This document shows, one piece after another, positions 54,988 to 63,491 of a stretch of 64,000 nucleotides of DNA. The position numbers were made by a program, and so were the translations under genes. Location of the stretch: contig CANIPU010000001.1 in assembly GCA_947469485.1 (NCBI GenBank), positions 1 through 64,000 on the forward strand. Reading direction: 5' to 3'. This DNA is from Chitinophagaceae bacterium (GTDB taxonomy: Bacteria; Bacteroidota; Bacteroidia; Chitinophagales; UBA10324). The notes under the pieces were generated by a model. That model was not told where the DNA came from, did not search any database, and saw only the letters and a list, made by a program, of their open reading frames with translations. How positions within the stretch are numbered: position 1 is the first letter of the stretch; each line of letters begins with the position of its first letter.

Positions 54988-55926
54988 TTAACTGAAGGTG
55001 ACTTTGTAAGCCCCTGTGCTCAAACCCGAATTGAGCACCATGAGCGAATCGCCGCTGGTGTGCAGGTCGGTAATGGGGTGGTTTTGCGTATCGCCCGCCG
55101 GCACCATAAGTTTTAAGCCCACCTGCGCGCCGCTCTCCATGAGCACAAACAGCAGGTCAATAGCTCCGCTATTTTCGAGCTTAAGGTTAATGCCTGCATC
55201 GTACACAATGGAGCGCACCAGTTTGCTTTCGCCGGAGCTTACAGTGCCGGTGCTCACGCTGCCACCGCTGCTGCCCGCATCGTCAATTTTGCGGCAGGCA
55301 TAGTAGCCTTCAAACAAGGTGGTAAAGTCGAACTCGAGCAGGTTCATTTCAATATCAATATCATCAACCGCGCTGTGCAGCTCGGCAATGTTGCGCTCCA
55401 CAGCGCGGTTGTAAGAGCTGGTATCGCCGCTGAGCATGCGCGGTGTGCCTATCAGATTGCGGAACTCACCGAGGTTGGTGTTGTGCTTGTTGTGCAGCGT
55501 GTTGGTGTAGCCGAGTGCAATAATGGCGGCTTTCACAGTGGCATCTTTGGCGGTGTCGAACACCAGTTTCGAGTTTTCGTAAAAAAAATTATCGTCCATT
55601 TTATCGAGCTCGCTCTTGTTAAAGTTTATGCGCTCCGCCATGCGGCGGTCGGGCAGCGCCATAAAATATTTATACAGATATGGTATCACGCGGCGGGTGC
55701 TCTCGTTCAGCTCGGCGCGCTCGTCGTTTTTGGCAATGGTTTGCCCGGTGTTATCGAGGTTGGCCTTGGTGTCGTTGGCAAGGGTTTCGTCAATCTTATC
55801 GTGCAGCGTGCCCTGCAGGGTGTTGGCCGCCACAGCAGGAGTAGCGGCAATGTCGGTAACTTTTAAAAGAAGGTAAGCATCCACTTTCTCGCACATGCTT
55901 ACATAAGCTCGTTTGTTGTCGTCCAT
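54988..55926 (-). CDS. Unrecognised GC-rich protein
   Basis: A 312-residue soluble protein from the ATG at 55926 (MDDNKRAYVSMCEKVDAYLL); a TTG at 55989 is possible. The first about 200 residues are helical and charged (GEFRNLIGTPRMLSG, NIAELHSAVDDIDIEMNLLE); a Gly/Ser linker (DDAGSSGGSVSTGTVSSGES) leads to a beta-rich C-terminal domain (KLVRSIVYDAGINLKLENSG ... STGAYKVTFS). No signal peptide is seen. GC content near 50 % and codons with many GCG/CGC endings differ sharply from neighbours, suggesting recent transfer. It faces a small HTH gene with a palindrome between them. Function unknown. Confidence 0.8.
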   Translation of the reverse strand: MDDNKRAYVSMCEKVDAYLLLKVTDIAATPAVAANTLQGTLHDKIDETLANDTKANLDNTGQTIAKNDERAELNESTRRVIPYLYKYFMALPDRRMAERINFNKSELDKMDDNFFYENSKLVFDTAKDATVKAAIIALGYTNTLHNKHNTNLGEFRNLIGTPRMLSGDTSSYNRAVERNIAELHSAVDDIDIEMNLLEFDFTTLFEGYYACRKIDDAGSSGGSVSTGTVSSGESKLVRSIVYDAGINLKLENSGAIDLLFVLMESGAQVGLKLMVPAGDTQNHPITDLHTSGDSLMVLNSGLSTGAYKVTFS

Positions 55927-55976
55927 GGGGTGTTGGGGGTTTTGTGTTGCGAAAAATAAATAGCGCGCACCTTTCA

Positions 55977-56000
55977 AAAGTTTCGACAAATCGAAACTTT
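55977..56000. promoter_or_regulatory. Palindromic operator candidate
   Basis: AAAGTTTCGA and TCGAAACTTT form a perfect 10-bp inverted repeat with a CAAA spacer, in the gap between the divergent GC-rich gene and the HTH gene. It is a good candidate binding site for the HTH protein. Confidence 0.6.
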
Positions 56001-56046
56001 GATAAATATTTTATTCTCAAATTAGTAGCAACCAAAAACCTATTAT

Positions 56047-56265
56047 ATGAAACCTGAAGAAGCAGCAAAAGATTTCGGCAAACGATTAAAAAAACAGATT
56101 GCCGAAGGAAGGGCAACCCGATCTGAAATAATGCGACGGACAGATCTGAATGCCTCGTATCTGTCACTTATTGTGAATGGAAAAATCAACATTAAAATTG
56201 CGCTGCAAAACCTCATCATCATCGATGGACTGCAAATGAAACGGTCCGATTTTTATCTGGATTAG
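56047..56265 (+). CDS. Small XRE-like helix-turn-helix protein
   Basis: A 72-residue protein with an HTH of the XRE/lambda-repressor type: RSEIMRRTDLNASYLSLIVNGKINI contains the second and third helices. It probably represses its own gene and the divergent GC-rich gene through the palindrome at 55977-56000. The small size means it consists of the DNA-binding domain alone. Confidence 0.75.
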   Translation: MKPEEAAKDFGKRLKKQIAEGRATRSEIMRRTDLNASYLSLIVNGKINIKIALQNLIIIDGLQMKRSDFYLD

Positions 56266-56297
56266 AAAAAAACGCGGAGTGTAATAGTTTGGTTTTT

Positions 56298-56488
56298 CTG
56301 TCCTCGCAATGTCTTCATGCACAACCGAAATGCGCTCGCTGTAATATTCTCCGTATGAGACATTGCGGTTTTGCTATCTTTACGCTATGTCCGCTGATGA
56401 AGCAATGGAACAGTACACCTCAATGTCTCACCCATTAACAAATTCAATTACGATAACGGATTTTTTTGTGAAGACATTGCGGGGACGG
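56298..56488. repeat. Tandem-hairpin intergenic element 3
   Basis: Outer inverted repeats CTGTCCTCGCAATGTCTTCA (56298-56317) and TGAAGACATTGCGGGGACGG (56469-56488) match at 18 of 20 positions. An inner pair TGAGACATTGCGG (56356-56368) and CCTCAATGTCTCA (56418-56430) shares the same core, so the element can also fold into two adjacent hairpins. It begins with GTCCTC and ends with GGGGAC as elements 1 and 2 do in part. Confidence 0.8.
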
Positions 56489-56503
56489 AGTTTCAATCAA
56501 TGA
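56387..56503 (+). CDS. Possible leader peptide (38 residues)
   Basis: MSADEAMEQYTSMSHPLTNS opens a 38-residue frame that ends five bases before the next gene. A near-consensus -7 box TATCTTTA is at 56375-56382. The frame overlaps the right half of element 3, so it may be a by-product of that repeat. No homology recognised. Confidence 0.2.
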   Translation: MSADEAMEQYTSMSHPLTNSITITDFFVKTLRGRSFNQ

Positions 56504-56507
56504 ATAG

Positions 56508-58259
56508 ATGATGAAGAAAATAATTTTCATTTTTAGTTTTTCATTTTTAGTTATTCATTCTGTTGCTCAGAATTACGAATGGCAACCAATAAATCCAGGG
56601 ATTGATTGTGACGATTCTGCTTACCTGAGTTGCAGAATAAGAAACTTTACAGTTGATACTTTTCAAAATATTCTATGGGTAACAGGAATATTTGACGGAG
56701 CCGCTGGAATATTAAGCCCAAACTGTCTTGGATTTGATGGAACTAACTGGATTGCTTTTCCGGGAGTAATGGATTCACTAAGGGCTGCTCGGATTAACAA
56801 CACATTAGTTTATAATGGTGATTTAATCATTTGCAGAGATAATTTAGTTCAGAAATTCAGTTTCAACACCAATCAATGGACAACCATCGGCACAGCCTCT
56901 AACGGAGTTTCTTGCCTTGGAATTTATAACGGCGATTTAATTGCGGCTGGTGGATTTGGTGATATTGACGGAGTACCTGCCAATAGAATAGCACGATGGG
57001 ATGGAACCCAATGGTACCCCCTAAATAACGGAATAACCGGAAGTTCACATGTTATTAATGATGTAGAAATTTATAACGGAAGATTATTCGCAGGTGGGGC
57101 ATTTGACTATGCTGATAGTAATGATGCATGGAATATAGCAGTATGGAATGGGGTGAGTTGGAATAACTTGTGTTCAAGTGGAGGAAGTTTTGGAACGGAT
57201 GGGTTAACAGGGAATCACAGCGGAGCCGAAATATTGGATATGGAGGTATTCGATAATAAATTATACATCACCGGGCAGTTTGAAAAGGTGTGCAACATTA
57301 TTTGTTACCTTGCTTACTGGGATGATACTACCTGGCATGGAACGAGTTATCCATATGGAGATGGTAGAAAATTGGTCCCTTGCAATGAAAGATTATATAT
57401 TAAGCATGCCGGAGGAGCTTGGGTAAACTCATTTAATGGTAATCAGACCATTTCACTTGTGGATTCAACCTTTAATACAGACAGTAATTTAAAAATTGAG
57501 AATTTTCAGAGTGTATTATATTCCGGCGGTGTTTTTAGTTTTTCAGCCAATACAGCAACATTCAGAATTGCAAGATTAATGATATTTAATCCTGTATATC
57601 TAAATGTGGGTATATGCACAGGCGACAATTACGACTTTAACGGAGTGTTGCTGGATTCAGCAGGAGTTTATACCGATACCTTAACAGATGCATCAGGGTT
57701 AGATTCAATTGTGGTGCTTACACTTAATGTGAATGAGCACAATTCTGGTGCTTTAGCGCAGACTATTTGTGAAGGAGAGAGTTATAATTTTAATGGCATA
57801 CCACTCACTATTGCAGGAACCTATATTGATACTATAAATAATGTAGCAGGGTGCGATTCTGCAATTACTCTCACACTCAGTGTAACACTGCTTAATGCCG
57901 GCATAAGTCTAAGCAACGATACCCTAACAGCAAGCGGCAATGGAACCATACAATGGTATAACTGCATTAATCACCAACCAATAAGCGGTGCCACCAACAC
58001 CACTTACATAGCAAGCATAGCAGGAAATTATGCCGCAATCATTACAAATGGAAGTTGCAGTGATACAACGGTGTGTGTTACCTATATAGGAGTAAATGAT
58101 TTACCAATTGCAGATTCAGAATTGCTGATTTATCCAAACCCCGCAAATGAAACTGTGACTATTACAGCAGAGAATTTAACAGAGATAGCTGTTACAAATT
58201 TGTTAGGAGAGGTAGTTCAAAGTTCAAAGTTCAAAGCAATACGGCTACTATTGATATAA
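56508..58259 (+). CDS. T9SS-type repeat protein with frame-shifted sorting domain (phase-off)
   Basis: A 583-residue exported protein; signal MMKKIIFIFSFSFLVIHSVA. Residues about 20-360 contain strands such as YNGDLIAAGGFGDIDGV and YNGRLFAGGAFDYADS, like the paralogue at 52.1 kb. Residues about 368-460 hold two repeats with GxxYxFNGxxLxxAGxYxDT, common in Bacteroidota surface proteins. The sorting domain starts at about 538 (LIYPNPANETVTIT) but after three GTTCAAA units (58215-58235) the frame shifts and ends AIRLLLI. The correct end is encoded in another frame up to 58339. An assembly error is possible; a seven-base loss fits slippage better. Confidence 0.88.
   Translation: MMKKIIFIFSFSFLVIHSVAQNYEWQPINPGIDCDDSAYLSCRIRNFTVDTFQNILWVTGIFDGAAGILSPNCLGFDGTNWIAFPGVMDSLRAARINNTLVYNGDLIICRDNLVQKFSFNTNQWTTIGTASNGVSCLGIYNGDLIAAGGFGDIDGVPANRIARWDGTQWYPLNNGITGSSHVINDVEIYNGRLFAGGAFDYADSNDAWNIAVWNGVSWNNLCSSGGSFGTDGLTGNHSGAEILDMEVFDNKLYITGQFEKVCNIICYLAYWDDTTWHGTSYPYGDGRKLVPCNERLYIKHAGGAWVNSFNGNQTISLVDSTFNTDSNLKIENFQSVLYSGGVFSFSANTATFRIARLMIFNPVYLNVGICTGDNYDFNGVLLDSAGVYTDTLTDASGLDSIVVLTLNVNEHNSGALAQTICEGESYNFNGIPLTIAGTYIDTINNVAGCDSAITLTLSVTLLNAGISLSNDTLTASGNGTIQWYNCINHQPISGATNTTYIASIAGNYAAIITNGSCSDTTVCVTYIGVNDLPIADSELLIYPNPANETVTITAENLTEIAVTNLLGEVVQSSKFKAIRLLLI
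58215..58235 (+). repeat. Three-unit GTTCAAA heptamer tract
   Basis: Three perfect tandem GTTCAAA units inside the sorting-domain code. One more unit (seven bases) would restore the frame shared with the paralogue at 52.1 kb, whose tract has four units. Confidence 0.93.
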
Positions 58260-58339
58260 GTAAACTACCGCAAGGCATTTACCTGTTGCGTGTGCAAACC
58301 AATAATGGTTGGCAAGTTGGCAAGGTATTGAAAGAATAA
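58236..58339 (+). pseudogene. Out-of-frame remainder of the T9SS sorting domain
   Basis: In the frame offset from the upstream gene this encodes TATIDISKLPQGIYLLRVQT and ends NNGWQVGKVLKE before a TAA at 58337-58339. It matches the end of the paralogue at 52.1 kb almost residue for residue, showing that the domain was intact until a frame change at the heptamer tract. Confidence 0.88.
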
Positions 58340-58448
58340 AAAGTGAATAGTTAAATGATTGTCGCTTCAAATAAATCGTGTTGGTGAAAAAAGAGCGGCT
58401 GTAGTGCAACAGAAGAGTTTCTTTGTTAAGCTACATACCAATTCATAT

Positions 58449-58485
58449 AAAAAACCAAGGGCCACCTCTTTCGAAGCAGCCCTTG
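58449..58485 (-). terminator. Terminator of the ribosomal alpha-operon block
   Basis: On the minus strand CAAGGGC pairs with GCCCTTG, followed by a U-run; it lies 27 bases after the rplQ stop. Confidence 0.82.
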
Positions 58486-58511
58486 CAAAATTTATTTAAC
58501 CAATAACTAAA

Positions 58512-59006
58512 TTATTCTTCGGTTGTTCCTTCAGCCTTATCAGCTTTCGGAGCATCAGTTTTCTTGGCGGCACCACCTGCACGACGAGTACGCTTTTTAG
58601 GTTCTGCGGCAGAAGCAGTTTTTGTTCCGGCAGATTTACCAGGAGACAAACTAAAATCAACCAACTCAATTAATGCCATATCAGCTGCATCACCACGACG
58701 AGGAGCAATTTTTATAATACGGGTATATCCTCCGGGGCGGGTTCCTATTTTTTCAGCAATTTCACCAAACAAAGTTTTTATGCTTTCCTTATCCTGTAGG
58801 TAAGCAAAACACATACGACGGTTGTGTGTAGTGTTTTCTTTTGTGCGGTTAATTAAAGGCTCAATGTAAGTGCGTAATGAGCGCGCCTTAGCCTGAGTGG
58901 TAAATATCTGCTTGTTCAGAATTAATGCGTTCGCAAGGTTCTTCATTAAAGCCTTACGGTGCGAAGCTGTTCTTCCGAGGTGATTAACTTTATGTCCGTG
59001 TCTCAT
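58512..59006 (-). CDS. rplQ: 50S ribosomal protein L17
   Basis: A 164-residue L17: [29 protein letters not shown] is diagnostic. The core ends about residue 125 and is followed by an Ala/Lys-rich extension ([20 protein letters not shown]), usual in Bacteroidota but absent from E. coli L17. It binds 23S rRNA domain III near the exit tunnel. Last gene of the block; 23 bases after rpoA. Confidence 0.98.
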   Translation of the reverse strand: MRHGHKVNHLGRTASHRKALMKNLANALILNKQIFTTQAKARSLRTYIEPLINRTKENTTHNRRMCFAYLQDKESIKTLFGEIAEKIGTRPGGYTRIIKIAPRRGDAADMALIELVDFSLSPGKSAGTKTASAAEPKKRTRRAGGAAKKTDAPKADKAEGTTEE

Positions 59007-59029
59007 TACTAATTATCTGTATTTAACTA

Positions 59030-60022
59030 TTAATCTTCAATCTTGAATTTAGAAAGATCCATTCCGAAATGAAGTCCTTTCTCATTAATCAATGCTTCAA
59101 TTTCCATCAAACTCTTACGACCGAAGTTACGGAATTTCAATAACTCATTGGTATCGTATTTTACCATTTCGGCCAAGCTGCCAATTTTAGCCGCTTTCAA
59201 ACAATTGTATGCACGAACACTCAAATCCAAATCCTCCAACGGAGTTTTTAATAATTTGCGCATATGCATTACATGCTCGTCCACTACATCTTCTTCAACT
59301 TTTTCTTTAGTATCAAAAGATATATTCTCATCAGAAATCAACATTAAGTGCTGAATTAAAATCTTAGCAGCTTCTTTTATTGATTCTTCAGGATGAATGG
59401 TTCCGTCAGTAGTAATTTCTATAATAAGTTTTTCGTAATCGGTTTTCTGCTCAACACGGGTATTTTCAACTGCATATTTTACATTCTTTATCGGAGTGTA
59501 AATAGCATCTGTTGCAATAGTTCCAAGTGGAGCTTCTTTTAATTTCTGATCTTCAGCAGGAAGATAACCTCTGCCTTTTGATACATTCAATTCAATATCA
59601 AACTTTACATTTTTCTCCAAATGACAAATCACTAAATCAGGATTCATGATTTTGAAACCAGAAGTTGATTTTTCAATATCACCTGCAGTGAATTCATCTT
59701 TACCTTTTACCGAAACTAATATTTTTTCAGAAGAAATTTCTTCGTCGCTTACTTTTTTGAAACGAACTTGTTTCAAGTTCAAAATGATTTCAGTAACATC
59801 TTCAGTAACACCTTTAATGGTACTGAATTCATGTTCAACTCCGCTGATACGAACTGCGTTGATAGCGTATCCTTCTAATGAAGAAAGAAGCACACGGCGA
59901 AGCGCGTTTCCGATGGTTACACCGAATCCCGGCTCCAACGGACGGAATTCAAAAAATCCTTCGAAGTCAGTTGCCTTCTGAAGAACAATTTTGTCAGGTT
60001 TTTGGAAAGTGAGTATGCTCAT
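59030..60022 (-). CDS. rpoA: RNA polymerase alpha subunit
   Basis: A 330-residue alpha subunit. The N-terminal domain ([28 protein letters not shown]) carries the dimerisation residues, and the C-terminal domain ([22 protein letters not shown] ... [13 protein letters not shown]) contacts upstream DNA and activators. Length is normal. It lies in the conserved rpsD-rpoA-rplQ order. Confidence 0.98.
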   Translation of the reverse strand: MSILTFQKPDKIVLQKATDFEGFFEFRPLEPGFGVTIGNALRRVLLSSLEGYAINAVRISGVEHEFSTIKGVTEDVTEIILNLKQVRFKKVSDEEISSEKILVSVKGKDEFTAGDIEKSTSGFKIMNPDLVICHLEKNVKFDIELNVSKGRGYLPAEDQKLKEAPLGTIATDAIYTPIKNVKYAVENTRVEQKTDYEKLIIEITTDGTIHPEESIKEAAKILIQHLMLISDENISFDTKEKVEEDVVDEHVMHMRKLLKTPLEDLDLSVRAYNCLKAAKIGSLAEMVKYDTNELLKFRNFGRKSLMEIEALINEKGLHFGMDLSKFKIED

Positions 60023-60053
60023 TATGCTTTTATGTATTTATTCAATTAATGGT

Positions 60054-60662
60054 TTACTTAGAGTACAATTCAACAATCAGTTGCTCCTTAATGTTTTCAG
60101 GAATCTGATCGCGTTCAGGGAAGCTGAGAAATGTACCTTTCATTGAATCGCCATTCCATTCTAACCATGGGAAGCGACTTGTATTTTTAACATTCAAAGA
60201 TGCTGCAATCGCAGGATGTGTTTTAGAATTATCTCTAACCCCAACAACATCACCGGCTTTTAGTGAAAACGAAGGAACATTTACTGATCTTCCGTTAACC
60301 GTAATATGACGATGAGAAACCAACTGGCGAGCTCCGCGACGAGTAGGTGCAATTCCTAAACGATATACGGTGTTGTCTAAACGGCTTTCCAACAATTTCA
60401 ATAAGTTTTCACCTGTTACACCTTTACGGCGAACTGCAGTACCATATGTTTTTGCAAACTGACGCTCCAATAAGCCATAAGTCAGTTTTGCTTTTTGCTT
60501 TTCTTTTAATTGAGTACCGTATTCTGAACCTTGCTTTCTTCTTTTAGAAGTACCGTGCATTCCGGGAGCGTGAGGCTTTCTTTCAAGAGCTTTGCTGAAA
60601 CCCATAATAGGTTCACCAAACTTTCTTGCAACTTTTGATTTAGGACCGAGATATCTTGCCAT
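60054..60662 (-). CDS. rpsD: 30S ribosomal protein S4
   Basis: A 202-residue S4: [19 protein letters not shown] at the N-terminus, an S4 RNA-binding domain ([34 protein letters not shown]) and [25 protein letters not shown] at the end. It nucleates 30S assembly and often autoregulates the alpha operon. It lacks the four zinc-binding cysteines of some S4 forms. Confidence 0.98.
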   Translation of the reverse strand: MARYLGPKSKVARKFGEPIMGFSKALERKPHAPGMHGTSKRRKQGSEYGTQLKEKQKAKLTYGLLERQFAKTYGTAVRRKGVTGENLLKLLESRLDNTVYRLGIAPTRRGARQLVSHRHITVNGRSVNVPSFSLKAGDVVGVRDNSKTHPAIAASLNVKNTSRFPWLEWNGDSMKGTFLSFPERDQIPENIKEQLIVELYSK

Positions 60663-60695
60663 GAGATTATTATTACTGTTTGTGGTTGAAAGGGA

Positions 60696-61088
60696 TTATA
60701 CTCTTCTCTTTTTAGGAGGGCGACAACCGTTGTGCGGCATTGGAGTAATATCGCGAATTATAGTAACATCAATTCCTGAAGAACCGATTGCACGAATAGC
60801 TGCTTCGCGACCTGAACCAGGACCTTTCACGAAAACTTCTACTTTGCGAAGACCAGAATCATGCGCAACTTTTGCAGCCTCTGATGAAGCCATTTGAGCT
60901 GCATAAGGAGTGTTTTTCTTTGAACCTCTGAAGCCAACTTTTCCAGCTGAACTCCAAGAGATAACATTACCATTCTTGTTTGTAAAAGCAATAATAATAT
61001 TGTTAAAACTTGCCTGAATGTGTGCTACTCCTTCCGGATCAGCTTTGATAGTTCTTTTTTTTGCGCCTACTTTTTTTGCGTCTGCCAT
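60696..61088 (-). CDS. rpsK: 30S ribosomal protein S11
   Basis: A 130-residue S11 with [21 protein letters not shown] and the C-terminal [18 protein letters not shown] motif. It forms part of the 30S platform and the mRNA exit site. Position between rpsM and rpsD is conserved. Confidence 0.98.
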   Translation of the reverse strand: MADAKKVGAKKRTIKADPEGVAHIQASFNNIIIAFTNKNGNVISWSSAGKVGFRGSKKNTPYAAQMASSEAAKVAHDSGLRKVEVFVKGPGSGREAAIRAIGSSGIDVTIIRDITPMPHNGCRPPKKRRV

Positions 61089-61136
61089 TTCTTATTTTTT
61101 AATCATTGTTAGTTGAAATTAATCATCTAACAGGTT

Positions 61137-61520
61137 TTATTTTTTAGCTGCTACTTTTTTCTTTCCTGCTACTGTCTTACGCTTTCCTTTACGGGTGCGG
61201 GAGTTAGTACGGGTGCGCTGACCACGAACAGGTAATCCTTTACGATGGCGAATGCCACGGTAAGAACCAATGTCCATCAAACGCTTAATATTCAATTGAA
61301 TTTCTGAACGAAGAGCACCTTCAACTTTATAGTCTTCAGTGATTGTAGTACGAATTCCGTTAAGGTCATTATCGTCCCAATCTTTTACCTTTTTTTCAGG
61401 ATCAACTCCTGCTTTCAAAAGTATTTTTCGGCCCGCTGAACGACCTATTCCAAATAAATACGAGAGACCTATATCGCCTCTTCTGTTTTTTGGTAAATCA
61501 ACACCTGCTATTCTTGCCAT
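61137..61520 (-). CDS. rpsM: 30S ribosomal protein S13
   Basis: A 127-residue S13: [26 protein letters not shown] and [23 protein letters not shown] are diagnostic. It binds the 30S head and contacts the 50S and P-site tRNA. A basic Lys-rich tail ends the protein. Confidence 0.98.
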   Translation of the reverse strand: MARIAGVDLPKNRRGDIGLSYLFGIGRSAGRKILLKAGVDPEKKVKDWDDNDLNGIRTTITEDYKVEGALRSEIQLNIKRLMDIGSYRGIRHRKGLPVRGQRTRTNSRTRKGKRKTVAGKKKVAAKK

Positions 61521-61538
61521 TGATGGTTTATGGTTTTT

Positions 61539-61655
61539 TTAACCTTGTCTTTGTTTAAAACGGGGATTCTTTTTGTTAATCACATACAGTTTGCCTTTCC
61601 GACGAACTATTTTGCAATCGACACTACGCTTTTTTATTGCTGCTCTTACTCTCAT
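61539..61655 (-). CDS. rpmJ: 50S ribosomal protein L36
   Basis: A 38-residue protein beginning [20 protein letters not shown] and ending [12 protein letters not shown], typical Bacteroidota L36. The zinc-binding Cys/His set of the usual L36 is reduced to one Cys, so this is the zinc-independent form, which may help growth when zinc is scarce. It lies between infA and rpsM as expected. Confidence 0.95.
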   Translation of the reverse strand: MRVRAAIKKRSVDCKIVRRKGKLYVINKKNPRFKQRQG

Positions 61656-61663
61656 TGCTACTA

Positions 61664-61882
61664 TTATTTAAAACGATAAGTAATTCTGCCTCTTGTTAAA
61701 TCGTAAGGACTCATTTCTACCGAAACTTTATCTCCCGGCAAAATGCGTATGTAGTGCATGCGCATTTTTCCTGAAATTGTGGCCAAAATTTCGTGCCCGT
61801 TCTCCAGTCTGACTCTAAACATTGCGTTCGACAACGCTTCTGTTATTGTTCCATCCTGTTTAATCAGGTCTTGTTTTGCCAT
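61664..61882 (-). CDS. infA: Translation initiation factor IF-1
   Basis: A 72-residue OB-fold protein: [32 protein letters not shown] and [23 protein letters not shown] are diagnostic. IF-1 binds the 30S A site during initiation. It is the first gene of the block and is preceded by a strong promoter; no secY or map lies upstream. Confidence 0.98.
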   Translation of the reverse strand: MAKQDLIKQDGTITEALSNAMFRVRLENGHEILATISGKMRMHYIRILPGDKVSVEMSPYDLTRGRITYRFK

Positions 61883-61925
61883 CCGATTTGGTAATAATGA
61901 AGCCTCCCTTTAAAAAGAGGGGACG

Positions 61926-61956
61926 CAAAAGTAAAAAGTTAATTGATATTAACAAG
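61926..61956 (-). promoter_or_regulatory. Promoter of the infA-rplQ block
   Basis: On the minus strand a -33 TTG (in CTTG) is separated by exactly 19 bases from TACTTTTG, a perfect TAnnTTTG -7 box. The leader before infA contains a short CCTC/GAGG hairpin (61895-61920), which might be a regulatory element. Confidence 0.8.
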
Positions 61957-62044
61957 TTAATGTTTAAAGAAATGAAGGTATTTTCTGATACAGCAACTAT
62001 TAACAAAAAAACCTCATTCAATAAATGACTTCAAACCTATTTTA

Positions 62045-62854
62045 TTATGGTTTTTTTACCGTTTTTTTCTTCTTTGGCTCAGCAAATTTGAAGGTATAAC
62101 CAATATGAGGATAAATGATGTCAGTATAGGAGTTAAAAGGAGTGCCTGAATCATTTGACAAATCAACATTATCGGGATTGTTTGGGTCAAAAGTCCCTGT
62201 TCCTGCCCAATTTACAGTCCATTCCTTAATTTGATCTTTATTGAAATAAGTAGCTTTTCCACCCCAGGTATAATCAACACCAAGTTCAATACATCCTTTA
62301 CCAACTTCAATTAATAATCCTGCTCCACCACCATATGCATATGTTAAATCATCAATGGCTTTGGCAGTATTAATAATGTTATCATCCTGATCAGAAGTGA
62401 AAAATCTTTTTTCGGTTTCATCAGTAATTGTGGTACGGGTTGATAAATAATTTAATCCGCCGGAAATCTGAATAAATGGCTTTACATATTCTGTCGGAAA
62501 AACAAACCGTGTTTTGAATATCCAGTTTGATAAATTGTTGGTTGTTTCTACCCCTAACTTTACCGGAATTGAACTGATAACAGTTGTACCAGCCATTACC
62601 TGCAAATCATTTTCGATGATTTGATTTTTTGTTCCCATTAAATTATAGTTATATCCGATGCCGAGGTATAACGGAAAATCAGGATTCACTTTAAACATTA
62701 AATCCAAACCAAGCCCTAAATGAAAATCATCTGTGTTATCGGCAAAGGATGCTTGTGGTATTCCTCCGAGCAATGAAATATTGAAATAATGTTGTGCTTG
62801 GGTATTTATTGTTATAAAAGAAAAAAGTAAAATTATCCAGACTTTGTAATTCAT
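62045..62854 (-). CDS. Outer-membrane beta-barrel protein
   Basis: A 269-residue protein with signal peptide MNYKVWIILLFSFITINTQA and alternating barrel strands (LGLGLDLMFKVNPDFPLYLGIGYNYN, FIQISGGLNYLS, GCIELGVDYTWGG, HIGYTFKF). It ends with a short Lys-rich tail after the last strand (EPKKKKTVKKP), which is odd for a barrel. It belongs to the large group of Bacteroidota porin-like or OmpA-like barrels of unknown substrate. It has its own transcription unit between the ribosomal block and mscL. Confidence 0.75.
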   Translation of the reverse strand: MNYKVWIILLFSFITINTQAQHYFNISLLGGIPQASFADNTDDFHLGLGLDLMFKVNPDFPLYLGIGYNYNLMGTKNQIIENDLQVMAGTTVISSIPVKLGVETTNNLSNWIFKTRFVFPTEYVKPFIQISGGLNYLSTRTTITDETEKRFFTSDQDDNIINTAKAIDDLTYAYGGGAGLLIEVGKGCIELGVDYTWGGKATYFNKDQIKEWTVNWAGTGTFDPNNPDNVDLSNDSGTPFNSYTDIIYPHIGYTFKFAEPKKKKTVKKP

Positions 62855-62988
62855 AAAAGGATTTGTAATTTTTTTTATTTTCTAATTACAAATAAAGCAC
62901 TTTGAATTTGATTTATTTAAAAGCTAAAATTTACAGCTAGTAAAATATTTAATCCCTCGAAAAAGCTAGGTTCTAGAAGAAACCATTT

Positions 62989-62996
62989 TATATTTG
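62989..62996 (+). promoter_or_regulatory. -7 promoter element of mscL
   Basis: TATATTTG is a perfect match to TAnnTTTG, 20 bases before the mscL ATG. No clear -33 element lies at the usual distance. Confidence 0.55.
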
Positions 62997-63016
62997 TTTA
63001 ACTAAACTATAACACT

Positions 63017-63415
63017 ATGGGAATGATGAAAGAATTTAAGGAGTTCGCAATGCGCGGAAGCCTTGTTGACACAGCAGTTGCTTTTGTAATGGGAGCAGCT
63101 TTCGGAAAAATTGTATCTGCTTTTGTAGATGGAATTGTAATGCCGGTTGTTGGATTGCTAACCAGCGGACAAGATTTTTCTCAATTGAAATACATTTTGA
63201 AAGAAGCAACTGCTGATAAATCTGAAGTAGCCATTATGTATGGAACTTTTTTAACTGTTATACTCGACTTTGTTATTGTTGCTTTTGCAGTATTCATGGT
63301 GATTAAGGCATTAAATGCTTCAAAGAAGAAAGAAGCAGCTGCACCGGCAGCTCCACCTGCTCCAAGCAATGAAGAAAAACTGTTGATTGAAATCAGAGAT
63401 GCTCTGAAAAAATAA
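63017..63415 (+). CDS. mscL: Large-conductance mechanosensitive channel
   Basis: A 132-residue MscL: FKEFAMRGSLVDTAVAFVMGAAFGKIVSAFVDGIVMPVVGLL is the N-terminal helix and pore-lining TM1, GTFLTVILDFVIVAFAVFMVIKAL is TM2, and the Ala/Pro-rich linker leads to the C-terminal bundle LLIEIRDALKK. It opens on hypo-osmotic shock to release solutes. Start and length are typical. Confidence 0.97.
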   Translation: MGMMKEFKEFAMRGSLVDTAVAFVMGAAFGKIVSAFVDGIVMPVVGLLTSGQDFSQLKYILKEATADKSEVAIMYGTFLTVILDFVIVAFAVFMVIKALNASKKKEAAAPAAPPAPSNEEKLLIEIRDALKK

Positions 63416-63433
63416 TTTTTTCATAATAATATG

Positions 63434-63473
63434 TACCTCCTGTTATTTAAAACAACAGGAGGTATTTTATTTT
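63434..63473 (+). terminator. Rho-independent terminator of mscL
   Basis: A perfect 11-bp stem TACCTCCTGTT/AACAGGAGGTA with a nine-base loop, followed by TTTTATTTT. Confidence 0.93.
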
Positions 63474-63491
63474 CAAACCACAAAAAAAATC

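Noticed and set aside
53462-56488. The hairpin elements as integron attC sites
   Set aside because: The expected RYYYAAC and GTTRRRY ends are not present, the stems differ between copies, and no integrase gene is seen in the window.
61940-62005. TTAACA-like hexamers between infA and the barrel gene as a Pho box
   Set aside because: Hexamers such as TTAACA near 61949 and 61999 are not spaced at 11-bp steps and lie beside genes without a phosphate role.
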